The notes beneath the pieces were generated by a model. It was not told the DNA's origin. It was given only the letters and a program-made list of their open reading frames with translations, and did no database searches. A DNA stretch of 64,000 bases, from NCBI RefSeq assembly GCF_016135805.1, contig NZ_JADWOX010000006.1, positions 186,001 through 250,000 of the forward strand, in the 5' to 3' direction. A program made the translations under genes and the position numbers. The stretch is from Caulobacter hibisci (lineage in GTDB: Bacteria; Pseudomonadota; Alphaproteobacteria; Caulobacterales; Caulobacteraceae). Positions 39,376 through 47,826 of this stretch are shown here, in pieces. The stretch's first letter is position 1; every line of letters starts with the position of its first letter.

Positions 39376-40872
39376 ATGCTTCGAAGCCCGACAACACCCC
39401 TGGCCGCCCCCCTGCCCGCCCCTGACCGGCGCGAGATGATCCTGAGGACCGCCGTGGTCGCTGGCATCGCGGCCGGCGGACTTCTCCTGCGCCTCGCGTT
39501 CGAGCCGGTGCTGGGCGAGCGCGGCCTTTACCTGTTCTTCTTTCCCACCATCGTCGCGGCCGCGGCCCTGCGCGGCCTGAAGGGCGGCCTGGCGGCGATC
39601 GTCCTCACCACGGCTCTGTTCATCGCCCTGACAGCCTTGCGGCGGCCGCTGGAGGCCGGCGACTATGTCGGCGCCGCGCTTTATGCGGCGGTCGGGGCGA
39701 GCATCGGCGTCGGCGGGGAACGCTTCGTCCGCGAGCGCCGGCGCGCCGCCGCCGTCACCGACGACCTCCGAATGCGGGAGGCTCACCTGGCCTCGATCCT
39801 CGACACGGTGCCCGAGGCCATGGTGCTGATCGACGAGAAGGGGCGGATGCGCGCTTTCAGCACCACGGCGCAAAGGCTGTTCGGCTGGACCGCCGAGGAG
39901 GTCCTGGGCCGTAATGTCAGCCTGCTCATGCCCGAGCCTTACCGCTCGGCGCACGACGGCTACTTGCGGCGCTACTACGACACCGGCGAGCGGCGGATCA
40001 TCGGCCTGGGCCGGGTCGTCATCGGTGAGCGCAAGGATGGCTCGACCTTTCCGATGGAACTGGCCGTCGGCGAGATCCAGACGGGCGGCGGCCGTCTCTT
40101 CACCGGCTTCGTCCGCGATCTGACCGAGACCCAGCGCACTCAGGCCAGGCTGCAGGAACTGCAGGGCGAGCTGGTTCACATTGCGCGACTGACCTCGATG
40201 GGCGAGATGGCTTCGGCCCTGGCGCACGAGATCAACCAGCCGCTCTCGGCGATCGCCAACTACCTGAAGGGCGCGCGTCGACTGGCCGAGAACGAGGCGC
40301 TCGACCGGGAGCTTTTGCGCGACGCCCTGACCAAGGCCAACGACCAGACCTTGCGCGCGGGCGACATCATCCGCCGTCTTCGCGACTTTGTAGCGCGCGG
40401 CGAGACCGAACGCGCGGTTGAGAGCCTGCAGCGCCTCGTCGAGGAGGCCGCCGCCCTGGCGCTGGTCGGCGCGCGCCAGATCGGCGTCGACGTGCGCTTT
40501 GACTACGGCGCCGACGAGAACGTGCTCGTTGATCGAGTCCAGGTTCAACAGGTGGTGGTCAATCTTGTTCGCAACGCCCTGGACGCTCTGGAAGACGCTC
40601 CGCGCCGCCAGCTCACCATCACGGTGGGTCGCTCGGGCGAAGACGCCCTGGTCGTGGTCGGCGACACCGGTGCGGGCATCGCCCCCCAAATCCGGGACCA
40701 GTTGTTCGCGCCCTTCATGACCACGAAACGGACGGGCATGGGCGTGGGTCTGTCGATCTCGCGGACCATCATCGAAGCCCATGGCGGCCGCCTGTGGGCG
40801 GAGGACAGCCCCGGCGGCGGCGCGACGTTCAAATTCACCCTGAAGACAGCGGAGGCGGACCTTGGCGCTTAA
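39376..40872 (+). CDS. fixL: Oxygen-sensor histidine kinase FixL
   Basis: 498 residues. Two to three membrane segments (about 22-42, 50-85, 97-113) precede a heme-PAS domain (about 135-255). Both hallmark residues of FixL are present: the heme-ligating His193 in AHDGYL and the oxygen-contacting Arg213 in IIGLGRVV. Kinase core: [12 protein letters not shown] with His284, N box [19 protein letters not shown]. Oxygen on the heme turns the kinase off, so it signals low oxygen to FixJ, whose gene overlaps the end. Its partner fixJ and the divergent aox gene point to respiratory control. Confidence 0.94.
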   Translation: MLRSPTTPLAAPLPAPDRREMILRTAVVAGIAAGGLLLRLAFEPVLGERGLYLFFFPTIVAAAALRGLKGGLAAIVLTTALFIALTALRRPLEAGDYVGAALYAAVGASIGVGGERFVRERRRAAAVTDDLRMREAHLASILDTVPEAMVLIDEKGRMRAFSTTAQRLFGWTAEEVLGRNVSLLMPEPYRSAHDGYLRRYYDTGERRIIGLGRVVIGERKDGSTFPMELAVGEIQTGGGRLFTGFVRDLTETQRTQARLQELQGELVHIARLTSMGEMASALAHEINQPLSAIANYLKGARRLAENEALDRELLRDALTKANDQTLRAGDIIRRLRDFVARGETERAVESLQRLVEEAAALALVGARQIGVDVRFDYGADENVLVDRVQVQQVVVNLVRNALDALEDAPRRQLTITVGRSGEDALVVVGDTGAGIAPQIRDQLFAPFMTTKRTGMGVGLSISRTIIEAHGGRLWAEDSPGGGATFKFTLKTAEADLGA

Positions 40873-41479
40873 CAACGGTGTCGTCCACATCGTCGACGAT
40901 GACGCGGCCATGCGCGACTCCCTGGGCTTCCTGCTCCAGGTGAACCGCATCGCGTTCCGGCTGTTCGACTCCGCGCGCAGCTTCCTCGACGAATTGCCGC
41001 AGCCTGGGTCGGGCTGCTTGCTCACCGACATCCGCATGCCCGAGATCAATGGGCTGGAGTTGGTTCGCCAGTTGCGCGGCAGGGGCTGGGACGATCCGGT
41101 CATCGTCATGACCGGCCACGCCGATGTGGCCCTGGCGATCGAAGCCATGAGGTCCGGTGTCTCGGACTTCCTCGAAAAGCCCTTCGATGACGAGGTGTTG
41201 CTCGCCGCCTTGCGCACGGCGCTGGAGTCAGGGCAAGCCCGTCACCAGGCCGATCAAGCCGCCCATGAAGCCCAGAAAATGATCGCGACGCTATCACCGC
41301 GAGAGCGCGACGTCTTGGACGGCCTGGTCGAGGGTCACGCCAACAAGACGATCGCCATCGACCTGGGCATCAGCCCGCGCACGGTCGAGATCTATCGCGC
41401 CAATGTCATGAGCAAGCTTCAGGCCAAGAGCCTGTCGGAGGTCGTACGAAAAGCCCTGGTAGCGGCCGCGGGCAAGTAA
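40862..41479 (+). CDS. fixJ: Response regulator FixJ
   Basis: 205 residues, TTG start at 40862 overlapping fixL by 11 bases, with GGAGG at 40850-40854 inside fixL. Receiver with phospho-Asp56 in [16 protein letters not shown] and Lys in FLEKPFDD, a linker, and a LuxR-type HTH ([19 protein letters not shown], then [17 protein letters not shown]). It activates transcription at low oxygen; classical targets are fixK and terminal oxidases. No fixK is in the window; the nearby aox is a reasonable local target, but this is unproven. Confidence 0.94.
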   Translation: MALNNGVVHIVDDDAAMRDSLGFLLQVNRIAFRLFDSARSFLDELPQPGSGCLLTDIRMPEINGLELVRQLRGRGWDDPVIVMTGHADVALAIEAMRSGVSDFLEKPFDDEVLLAALRTALESGQARHQADQAAHEAQKMIATLSPRERDVLDGLVEGHANKTIAIDLGISPRTVEIYRANVMSKLQAKSLSEVVRKALVAAAGK

Positions 41480-41559
41480 CTGTTTCGCTATGGCGCGGTA
41501 GATCGCCGGCGGCGCCCAAAAGCAGCGCCGCCCCTGAGTGGCGAGGTTCTCGTGTTGAT

Positions 41560-41995
41560 CTACGGGGCTTTAGAATCGCTTGGCGCGCCGATCCGGCCTG
41601 TTGTTGAGACCAGCTCGCCGGCCTTCTCACCGCCGAGATCCAGATCGAGCGACCCGCCGGAGCTGAACTCAGCACTGGCGCCGACTTCAAGCGCCAAGCG
41701 GTCGCCTTTCCAGCCCATGCCACCCAGCTTGTAGGCCGTCCCCTCAAACCAATCGGCATAGCGAACCCGTTGCGGATCGATGCCAGCGAACTCGTGGGCG
41801 TACTTCACCCGGACACGGGGCGTGATGGCGACGTCGGCCAGGCGATAGCTCAGTCACAATCGGCCGCCGATGACGCCGACGCGGGCCCGAAGGTCACGCT
41901 GGTCGAACGCCAGGCTGAAGATTTCCGACGCCGTCTCGGCATAGGCCTTCAGGCTGCCATCGACGGCCTTACCGCGCAGATAGAGCGATCAGCGT
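41560..41995 (-). pseudogene. Remnant of an autotransporter beta-barrel
   Basis: The minus frame reads LYLRGKAVDGSLKAYAETAS, then RARVGVIGGRL, an in-frame TGA at 41854-41856, and on to LSYRLADVAITPRVRVKYAH and the final barrel strands with LALEVGASAEFSSGGSLDLD. This is the C-terminal half of an autotransporter (type V secretion) barrel. Another stop lies at its upstream end near 41996, and the passenger is gone. It is a decayed gene end. The ATG/GTG-initiated frame from 41808 is only its last part. Confidence 0.65.
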
Positions 41996-42072
41996 GCGCC
42001 AGCGGATCGGAGCGGCTGCCACCTTCCTAGAGCGGACCTTCCCAAGGTCAGCCATGAGTCAGCTATTCGCCT

Positions 42073-43005
42073 TCACGCCCGGTCGGAAAAGCGTTCGAAG
42101 GCGGTGATGCGGCGGGTGGCCAAATGGACCTCGCCGCCGTAGATTTCCTTGTACAGGTAGTCGAGCTCGGCCTCGCGGTCGGCTTCGTTGATATCGATGT
42201 ACCAGGCCTTGGGGGCGGGGCCGGGATCGCCGTTCCATTTGTAGCCGCGGGCTTTGAGCCTGTCCCTGAAGTCGAAGGGCGAGTTCTCCGCCCAGATGCG
42301 CCAGGTGGGCTTGCGGGCGGTCTCCAGCATGTGGGCCAGGGCGGTTCTGCCGCTGGAAAGCGGACGGGCCAGGATCTCCAGCCCGGCCAGGCAGTCGTTT
42401 TCGGCCCGGTGGCCGTCGAAGAAGAAGCCGCACTGGCTGGCCAGGTAGGAGAGCTTGGTCCCCTCGAACCCCTCCCCCTTCCAGTCAACCTGGCTCATCG
42501 AGCAGGCCCAGCCCTTGTGCTGGAACGCCGGGCAGAACCGTTCGGTGAAGCGGCGGTCGAAGCCGGCGTGGTGGGCGACGATGACGGCGGCCGGTTCGAT
42601 GAAGGCGGCGACCCGGGCGGGGTCGATGGTCTTGCCGGCCACCATGTCGGGAGTGATGCCGGTGATCTGGGTGATTTCCTGGCTGATCGCCACCGTGGGC
42701 TCGCGCAGGGCGACGAACGGGATTCCCACTTCGCAGAGCCGGCCTTCGGCGTCGTAGGCGAACGGGACCATGGCCAGCTCGATGATCTCGTCGCGCAGCG
42801 GATCCTTGCCCGTGGTCTCCACGTCCAGATAGACGCCCTGGCGCAGGCTGGCCGGATCGCCGGCGGGGCTGAGGGTGTTGCCGGTGAACCGGCGAAGCAG
42901 GCGGTAGTGGCCGCTGGCCTCGAGCTGGTGGGCCAACAGGTCGAGCGCTTCCAGGTTGGCGGGGGCGTTAGCGGGCATGTGTAATCCGGGAATCGTCTGG
43001 ACCAT
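42073..43005 (-). CDS. DEDDh-type 3'-5' exonuclease (DnaQ-like)
   Basis: 310 residues. Exo I motif is YLDVETTGKDPLRDEIIELA (Asp/Glu of the first motif); Exo II is in VAHHAGFDRRF, and Exo III in GHRAENDCLAGLEIL with the HxxxxD pattern. This is the DEDDh family (DNA polymerase III epsilon, exonuclease X, RNase T). The C-terminal 80 residues (WRIWAENSPFDFRDRLKARG, then WNGDPGPAPKAWY) are a conserved add-on seen in 3'-5' exonucleases of this group. A later start at 42978 is possible. Probably DNA repair or RNA trimming. Confidence 0.9.
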   Translation of the reverse strand: MVQTIPGLHMPANAPANLEALDLLAHQLEASGHYRLLRRFTGNTLSPAGDPASLRQGVYLDVETTGKDPLRDEIIELAMVPFAYDAEGRLCEVGIPFVALREPTVAISQEITQITGITPDMVAGKTIDPARVAAFIEPAAVIVAHHAGFDRRFTERFCPAFQHKGWACSMSQVDWKGEGFEGTKLSYLASQCGFFFDGHRAENDCLAGLEILARPLSSGRTALAHMLETARKPTWRIWAENSPFDFRDRLKARGYKWNGDPGPAPKAWYIDINEADREAELDYLYKEIYGGEVHLATRRITAFERFSDRA

Positions 43006-43140
43006 CCTGCCACAGCGCCGAGGGATGGGCGTCCCGCCTGCGGCGGCCGGGCTCTAGACGGCGCGGCCGTCCCAAGCCCCCCTCCCCTGCCGGGATCCGG
43101 GGTCTTGGCCCAGGCGGGTGACGATCCCTGACGCGGAGGC

Positions 43141-44073
43141 TCAGGGGGCGTCGGCGGCCTCGCGGCGCAGTTGGTCCATGCGTGCGTCGCAGACTTCGCG
43201 GACCAGGCTGATCAACACCTCGGCCGTCGCCTTCATGTCCTCCAGCTCGGCCGTGGTGATGTGAAAGCTGTCCTGGTTGTAGCGGGCGTCGACATAGGCG
43301 CGCTTCAGCTTCTCGAACGGCTTGCGCAGGGTCCGGGTCTCGCGTGGCCAAGCCGCGACCAGCGACGGGGCCTTGGCCTCGGCTTGGCCGCGGAGGAACT
43401 TGATGTTGTGCGAGCGCGGCGCGTAGAAGCCGGTCAGCAGCAGCACGGCGATGTAGGCCGCCTCCACGGTCTGGTGCAGGTTGAAGGCGGCTTTGTGGAG
43501 CCAGTCGAAGCCTTCAACGTCGCCTTGCGCGATCTGGAACTCCGCCGTGGCTAGCGACGTCCGGACGGTGGCGAAGATCTTCGTGTAGTGGCGTTGGGCG
43601 AGGGATAGGGCGCCAGCCGGGCTCAGCGGCCTGAGCGGGCTGAAGGCGTGGCCGGGGATCTCGTAGAGGGCGATGCCCTGGTCGATGACCTCGCGGAAGA
43701 AGTAGAGGCCCGCGTCCAGGCCCTGGTTGATGTCCTTGAGGTCGTTGACCATCAGGTTGACGATCCGGCCGATCGCCGGATCGTGGGCGATCTTCTCCTC
43801 GGTCTCGAACCAGTATTCGGCGATGTCGGTCAGCTTCTCGTCGCTGACCACCACCAGGATGTCGAAGTCCGACAGGTAGCCGTTCTCGGGCTCGTCGACG
43901 AAGTCGCCCCGGGCGTAGCTGCCAAACAGGATGATCTTGTAGATCTTGGCCCCGCGCCGCCAGGGCTGCGTGCCGCCGGCGATCGCCTGCTCGAAGCCGC
44001 GCAGCAGGATGCCGGTGATTCGTTCGAGCTCGTCCTGCTGGACGCTGGGGAGGTGATCGAGATTCGACTTCAT
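43141..44073 (-). CDS. MNT-HEPN fusion: nucleotidyltransferase with C-terminal HEPN domain
   Basis: 310 residues from MKSNLDH. The N-terminal minimal nucleotidyltransferase has LFGSYARGDF near 50-58 and SDFDILVVV with Asp69 and Asp71. The C-terminal HEPN domain (about 165-300) has the RNase-like RYNQDSFH motif (Arg, six residues, His). In two-gene type VII toxin-antitoxin systems the MNT protein adenylylates and silences the HEPN toxin; here both are in one chain, as in kanamycin-nucleotidyltransferase-like fusions. It might be a self-controlled toxin, a defence protein, or a nucleotide-modifying enzyme. Confidence 0.87.
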   Translation of the reverse strand: MKSNLDHLPSVQQDELERITGILLRGFEQAIAGGTQPWRRGAKIYKIILFGSYARGDFVDEPENGYLSDFDILVVVSDEKLTDIAEYWFETEEKIAHDPAIGRIVNLMVNDLKDINQGLDAGLYFFREVIDQGIALYEIPGHAFSPLRPLSPAGALSLAQRHYTKIFATVRTSLATAEFQIAQGDVEGFDWLHKAAFNLHQTVEAAYIAVLLLTGFYAPRSHNIKFLRGQAEAKAPSLVAAWPRETRTLRKPFEKLKRAYVDARYNQDSFHITTAELEDMKATAEVLISLVREVCDARMDQLRREAADAP

Positions 44074-44140
44074 CGGCGGGAGTCTCGCCGAGCGGGCGAT
44101 GGGGAACAAGCGCTTTGCGCGCTGGGGTCAGGAGGCGGTC

Positions 44141-44348
44141 GCGACCGCGTCTGCGCCGGACGTTGAGAAGGTGCTTGAGGGCCGCCCGCCAACATCTTTA
44201 GCCGAGGCCTGGACATGCACGTTGGCCGTCCGGGCAGACGGCCGCCGAGCCTGTTTGGGAAGGCCCGGCGCCGGATCGGTCGCGAAACCGACGTCATTGG
44301 CGAAGATGTACGGCGCGGTGCGCGCGGCGCCAATACCGGAGAATTACA
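44141..44348. repeat. Dispersed intergenic repeat, copy 1
   Basis: About 205 bases that match 48727-48902 over nearly their full length, with roughly 85% identity by eye and one 24-25-base gap (extra bases in this copy after GGGCAGAC). Both copies start GCGACCGCGTCTGCGCCGGA, include GGTCGCGAAACCGACGTC with an internal palindrome, and end GCGCCAATACCGGAGAAT. Each lies upstream of a plus-strand gene (137 bp before the hydrolase here). Differences fall at all codon positions of the overlapping minus frame, so it is non-coding. Confidence 0.8.
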
Positions 44349-44484
44349 GGGGCCGACGGCGTGCGCCTTGGTGGTGAAGGGGCGCGGCGCGGAGGCGTTC
44401 GCCTGCCGTGGGCGAAAGGGGCGGACTGCGTCGATCTGCCGGTTTTCGCGGTGGGAACTTTTCCGATTTACTGCACCTATAGTC

Positions 44485-45309
44485 ATGTCGGCTTTCGGAA
44501 GACCGCCTTTGGACCTTCTTAAGCGCAACAATGTCTCCGTCACCGGGCGAGGCGAGCGAGCCCTCGTCTTCGCCCACGGTTTCGGCTGCGACCGGGCGGC
44601 CTGGCGCGAGATCATTCCAGCCTTCGAGGATCGCTTTCGCATCGTCGCCTTCGACCATGTCGGGGCCGGCGGCTCGGACCTGGCGGCCTATGCGTCCGAC
44701 CGCTACGCGAGCCTCCACGGCTATGCCGACGACGTCCTGCAGATCCTGGCGGCGCTGGACCTGGGCCAGGTGGTGTTCATCGGCCATTCGGTGTCGTGCA
44801 TGATCGGCCTGCTGGCGGCGATCCGCTCGCCCGAGCGCTTCGCTGGCCTGGTCATGCTCTGTCCCTCGCCCTGCTATGTCCGCGAGCCGGGCTATGACGG
44901 CGGCTTCTCCCGCGCCGACCTGGACGAGTTGCTGGAGATGATCGACAGCAACTTCCTGGGCTGGTCGCGCGCCACCGCCCCGGCGATTATGGGCAATCCC
45001 GACCGCCCAGAGCTGGCCGAGACCCTGGGCGGAAGCTTCTGCCGCACCGATCCGGTCATCGCCCGGGAGTTCGCCCGCGTGACCTTCCTGTCGGACCATC
45101 GCGCCGACCTGGAGCGCTGCACGGTCCCGGCGCTGATCCTTCAAGCCCGCGGCGACATGGTCGCGCCCGAGGCGGTCGGCGCCTACATGGCCGCGCGCAT
45201 GCCTAAGGCCGACCTGGTGGTCATGCAGGCGACCGGCCATTGCCCGCACATGAGCGCGCCCGGCGAGACCATCGGTCTGATCGAGACCTATCTGGCGGGG
45301 CCCCGATGA
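44485..45309 (+). CDS. RsbQ/D14/KAI2-type alpha/beta hydrolase (locus 2)
   Basis: 274 residues from the ATG at 44485. It follows Bacillus RsbQ closely: FAHGFGCDRAAW, FDHVGAGGSD, GHSVSCMIG (Ser102), then a four-helix lid after CPSPCYVREPGYDGGFSRAD, acid in QARGDMVAP (Asp224) and His252 in ATGHCPHMSAPGETI. The stop overlaps the kinase start (ATGA at 45306-45309), so hydrolase and PAS kinase are translationally coupled. The same pairing occurs at 33521-35942. The substrate is unknown; the conserved pocket and coupling suggest a signal-perception role. Confidence 0.92.
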   Translation: MSAFGRPPLDLLKRNNVSVTGRGERALVFAHGFGCDRAAWREIIPAFEDRFRIVAFDHVGAGGSDLAAYASDRYASLHGYADDVLQILAALDLGQVVFIGHSVSCMIGLLAAIRSPERFAGLVMLCPSPCYVREPGYDGGFSRADLDELLEMIDSNFLGWSRATAPAIMGNPDRPELAETLGGSFCRTDPVIAREFARVTFLSDHRADLERCTVPALILQARGDMVAPEAVGAYMAARMPKADLVVMQATGHCPHMSAPGETIGLIETYLAGPR

Positions 45310-46976
45310 ACTTGGGCCCGCCCGCGGTCGACCGTCCGCCGGACGAGACGCTCGACGAACTCTACGAGAACGCGCCGTGCGGCTACGCCAGCGTCGACGC
45401 TGGCGGGGCGATCGTGCGCGCCAACGCCACCCTGCTGGCGTGGCTGGGCCTGCCGCGCGAGGCTTTGCTGGGCCAGCCGATCCGCAGCATCCTGACGCCG
45501 GCCGGCCGGGTGTTCTTCGAGACCCATGTCGCCCAGGCCCTAGGCGCGGACGGCGCCGCGCCCCAGGTCGCCGTCGATCTGGCCTGCGCCGACGGGCGTC
45601 GCCTGCCCGTCCTGACCGATTGGCGGCGTGTGGTCCATGAAGGCCGCACGCTGGGCCTTCGGGTCATGCTGGTCGACGCCAGCGACCGGCGCGCCTATGA
45701 GCGCGACCTGATCGCCGAACGCGAGCACGCCCAGGAGGCGGCCGCGCGCCTGCGCGAAAGCGAGGCCAAGCTGCGCGAGCTCAATGAAACGCTCGAGCGG
45801 CGTGTCGCCGAGCGCAGCGCCGAGCTCGAGACCGCTTACGAGCAGTTGCGCCAGAGCCAGAAGCTGGAGGCCATGGGCAGCCTGACCGGCGGCGTGGCCC
45901 ACGACTTCAACAACCTGCTGACCCCGATCCTCGGCGGCCTGGACATGCTCCAGCGGCGGGGCCTGGAAGACGCGCGCGCCCCGCGCATCATCGCCGGCGC
46001 CCTGGCCTCGGCCGAGCGCGCCAGGACCCTGGTTCACCGCCTGCTCGCCTTTGCCCGTCGCCAGCCCCTGCGGCCGGTGGCGGTCGATCTGGCCGAGCTC
46101 GTCTCGGGCATGCGCGAGCTTCTGCTCACCACCCTGGGGCCGCAGGTCCGGCTGGACCTGGCGATGGAACCGGATCTTCCCCACGCCCTGGCCGACGCCA
46201 ACCAGATCGAGATGGCCCTGCTCAATCTGGCCGTCAACGCCCGCGACGCCATGCCCGGCGGCGGCGCTTTGACCATCGCCGCAAGGCGCCAGGCCCCGCC
46301 CGCCGACATCGTCGCCGCGCCCGGCGACTTTCTGCGCCTGTCGGTCATCGACACCGGCGTCGGGATGGACGCGGCCACCTTGGCCCGCGCCGTCGAACCG
46401 TTCTTCTCCACCAAGGGCGCCGGTCACGGCACCGGTCTTGGCCTGTCGATGGTCCATGGCCTGGCCGAGCAGCTGGGCGGCAAGCTTCGCCTGGAGAGCC
46501 GTCCGGGCCAGGGGGCGCGCGTGGATCTCTGGCTTCCGGTCGCAGAGGCGCCGGCGCTAGGCGATCCGGCCCCGGCCCCCGCGGTTGGCCACCTGGCCTC
46601 GGGCGCGGTCCTGCTGGTGGACGACGAGGCCCTTGTGCGCGCCGCGACCGCCGACATGCTCGTCGACCTCGGCTACCGGGTGGTCCAGGCCGCCTCGGCC
46701 GCCGACGCCCTGAGCATGCTGGAGGACGGGTTTGAGCCCGATCTGCTCGTGACCGACCACCTGATGCCGGGCATGAGCGGCACCGACCTGGCGCGCCAGA
46801 TCCTGACCAAGCGCGATCTGCCGGTGCTGATCGTCTCCGGCTACGCCGACGTCGACGCCATCGCCCCGGACATCGCCCGGCTGTCCAAGCCCTTTCGCCG
46901 GGATGATCTGGCCGCGGCGCTTGTCGCGGCCAGATCATCCCGGCGCGAACCGGGCGCGAGGCGCGCGGCGTCCTGA
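45306..46976 (+). CDS. PAS hybrid histidine kinase paired with an RsbQ-like hydrolase (locus 2)
   Basis: 556 residues. N-terminal PAS (about 15-128) starts LYENAPCGYASVDAGGAIVR and includes TPAGRVFFETHVAQAL, the PAS type also found in the locus-1 kinase and, by memory of the family, in RsbP-like proteins. A coiled coil (about 135-185) leads to GGVAHDFNNLLTP (His199), NLAVNARDAMPGGG, FFSTKGAGHGTGLGL and a receiver with phospho-Asp484 in VTDHLMPG. Cytosolic. The last codons contain a 21-bp perfect inverted repeat. The hydrolase gene overlaps the start. Confidence 0.93.
   Translation: MNLGPPAVDRPPDETLDELYENAPCGYASVDAGGAIVRANATLLAWLGLPREALLGQPIRSILTPAGRVFFETHVAQALGADGAAPQVAVDLACADGRRLPVLTDWRRVVHEGRTLGLRVMLVDASDRRAYERDLIAEREHAQEAAARLRESEAKLRELNETLERRVAERSAELETAYEQLRQSQKLEAMGSLTGGVAHDFNNLLTPILGGLDMLQRRGLEDARAPRIIAGALASAERARTLVHRLLAFARRQPLRPVAVDLAELVSGMRELLLTTLGPQVRLDLAMEPDLPHALADANQIEMALLNLAVNARDAMPGGGALTIAARRQAPPADIVAAPGDFLRLSVIDTGVGMDAATLARAVEPFFSTKGAGHGTGLGLSMVHGLAEQLGGKLRLESRPGQGARVDLWLPVAEAPALGDPAPAPAVGHLASGAVLLVDDEALVRAATADMLVDLGYRVVQAASAADALSMLEDGFEPDLLVTDHLMPGMSGTDLARQILTKRDLPVLIVSGYADVDAIAPDIARLSKPFRRDDLAAALVAARSSRREPGARRAAS
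46896..46945. repeat. 21-bp perfect inverted repeat inside a kinase gene
   Basis: Arms 46896-46916 and 46925-46945 are exact reverse complements, with the 8-base loop GCGCTTGT. The repeat encodes the end of the receiver (FRRDDLAAALVAARSSRR) and stops 31 bases before the stop codon. There is no following T-run, so it is not a classical terminator. A stem this long is very unlikely by chance, even at high GC. Confidence 0.9.
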
Positions 46977-47061
46977 AGCCCTGGCCTCTCGCGGCCGGGC
47001 AATCGCCTGATCCTTCTGCCGTGACGGCGAACCAAGCGGCCTCCCCGCGAGTTCCGAAGGC

Positions 47062-47826
47062 ATGGAACAGCGCTGGCCCGCCCGTCTTTGGATCGTCCGT
47101 CATGGCCAGAGCGCCGGCAACGTCGCGCGCGACGCGGCCGACGCGGCCGGCATGACCCATATCGACATCGCCGATCGCGACATGGACGTGCCGCTCAGCG
47201 CCTTGGGCCGCCAGCAGGCCCAGGCCCTGGGCCGCTGGTTCGCCGACCAGCCGGCCGAGGAGCGGCCGTGCACCCTGATGGCCTCGCCCTACCTCCGGGC
47301 CGTACAGACCAGCCAGGAGATCCGCGACGCCGGCGGCCTGGTCACGCCCAACCGCAAGTTCTGCGTCGACGAGCGTCTGCGCGAAAAGGAGTTCGGGGTC
47401 CTGGACCGGCTGACGCGGCGCGGCATCGAGGCGCAGTTTCCCGAGCAGGCGGAGTTTCGGCGGCTGCTGGGCAAGTTCTATCATCGGCCGCCCGGCGGCG
47501 AGAGCTGGTGCGACGTCATCCTGCGCCTGCGCAGCCTGCTGGACACGCTGAGCCTGCATCATGGCGCAGACCGGGTGCTGATCGTCGCCCACCAGGTCGT
47601 GGTCCTGTGCCTGCGCTATCTGCTCGAGGGCCTGACCGAGCAACAGATCCTTGAGATCGACGGCCAGGCCGACATCGCCAACTGCGGCGTCACGCAATAT
47701 CGCTTCGATCCGGGCAGCGGCCCGGACGGCGAACTGGTCCTCGAGCGCTATAACTTCACCGCTCCGCTGGAGCGGGAGGACGCCCCGGTCACGGCCGCGC
47801 CCGACGCCAATGTCGCGGCCCGATGA
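47062..47826 (+). CDS. Histidine phosphatase family protein
   Basis: 254 residues. WIVRHGQSAGN near residue 10 carries the phospho-accepting His, SPYLRAVQTS and DERLREKEFG are typical of phosphoglycerate-mutase-like phosphatases, and VLIVAHQVVV holds the second catalytic His. Cytosolic. The stop overlaps the next start (ATGA at 47823-47826), so it is coupled to the NAD(P)H-hydrate dehydratase. The pairing could reflect a metabolite-repair unit, but the phosphatase substrate cannot be deduced. Confidence 0.9.
   Translation: MEQRWPARLWIVRHGQSAGNVARDAADAAGMTHIDIADRDMDVPLSALGRQQAQALGRWFADQPAEERPCTLMASPYLRAVQTSQEIRDAGGLVTPNRKFCVDERLREKEFGVLDRLTRRGIEAQFPEQAEFRRLLGKFYHRPPGGESWCDVILRLRSLLDTLSLHHGADRVLIVAHQVVVLCLRYLLEGLTEQQILEIDGQADIANCGVTQYRFDPGSGPDGELVLERYNFTAPLEREDAPVTAAPDANVAAR

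Noticed and set aside
39376..40872. FixL thought to have lost its heme ligand because the His after TGER is absent
   Set aside because: Counting against the known FixL numbering places the heme His in the AHDGYL helix, where it is present; the other position is not the ligand.
39280..41217. 645-residue minus-strand open frame
   Set aside because: Antisense to fixL and fixJ, both unmistakable.
44070..44642. Minus-strand open frames crossing both copies of the dispersed repeat (44070-44642 and 48617-48958) with similar peptides
   Set aside because: Differences between the copies are not concentrated at third codon positions and no ribosome-binding site is present, so the similarity comes from the non-coding repeat.
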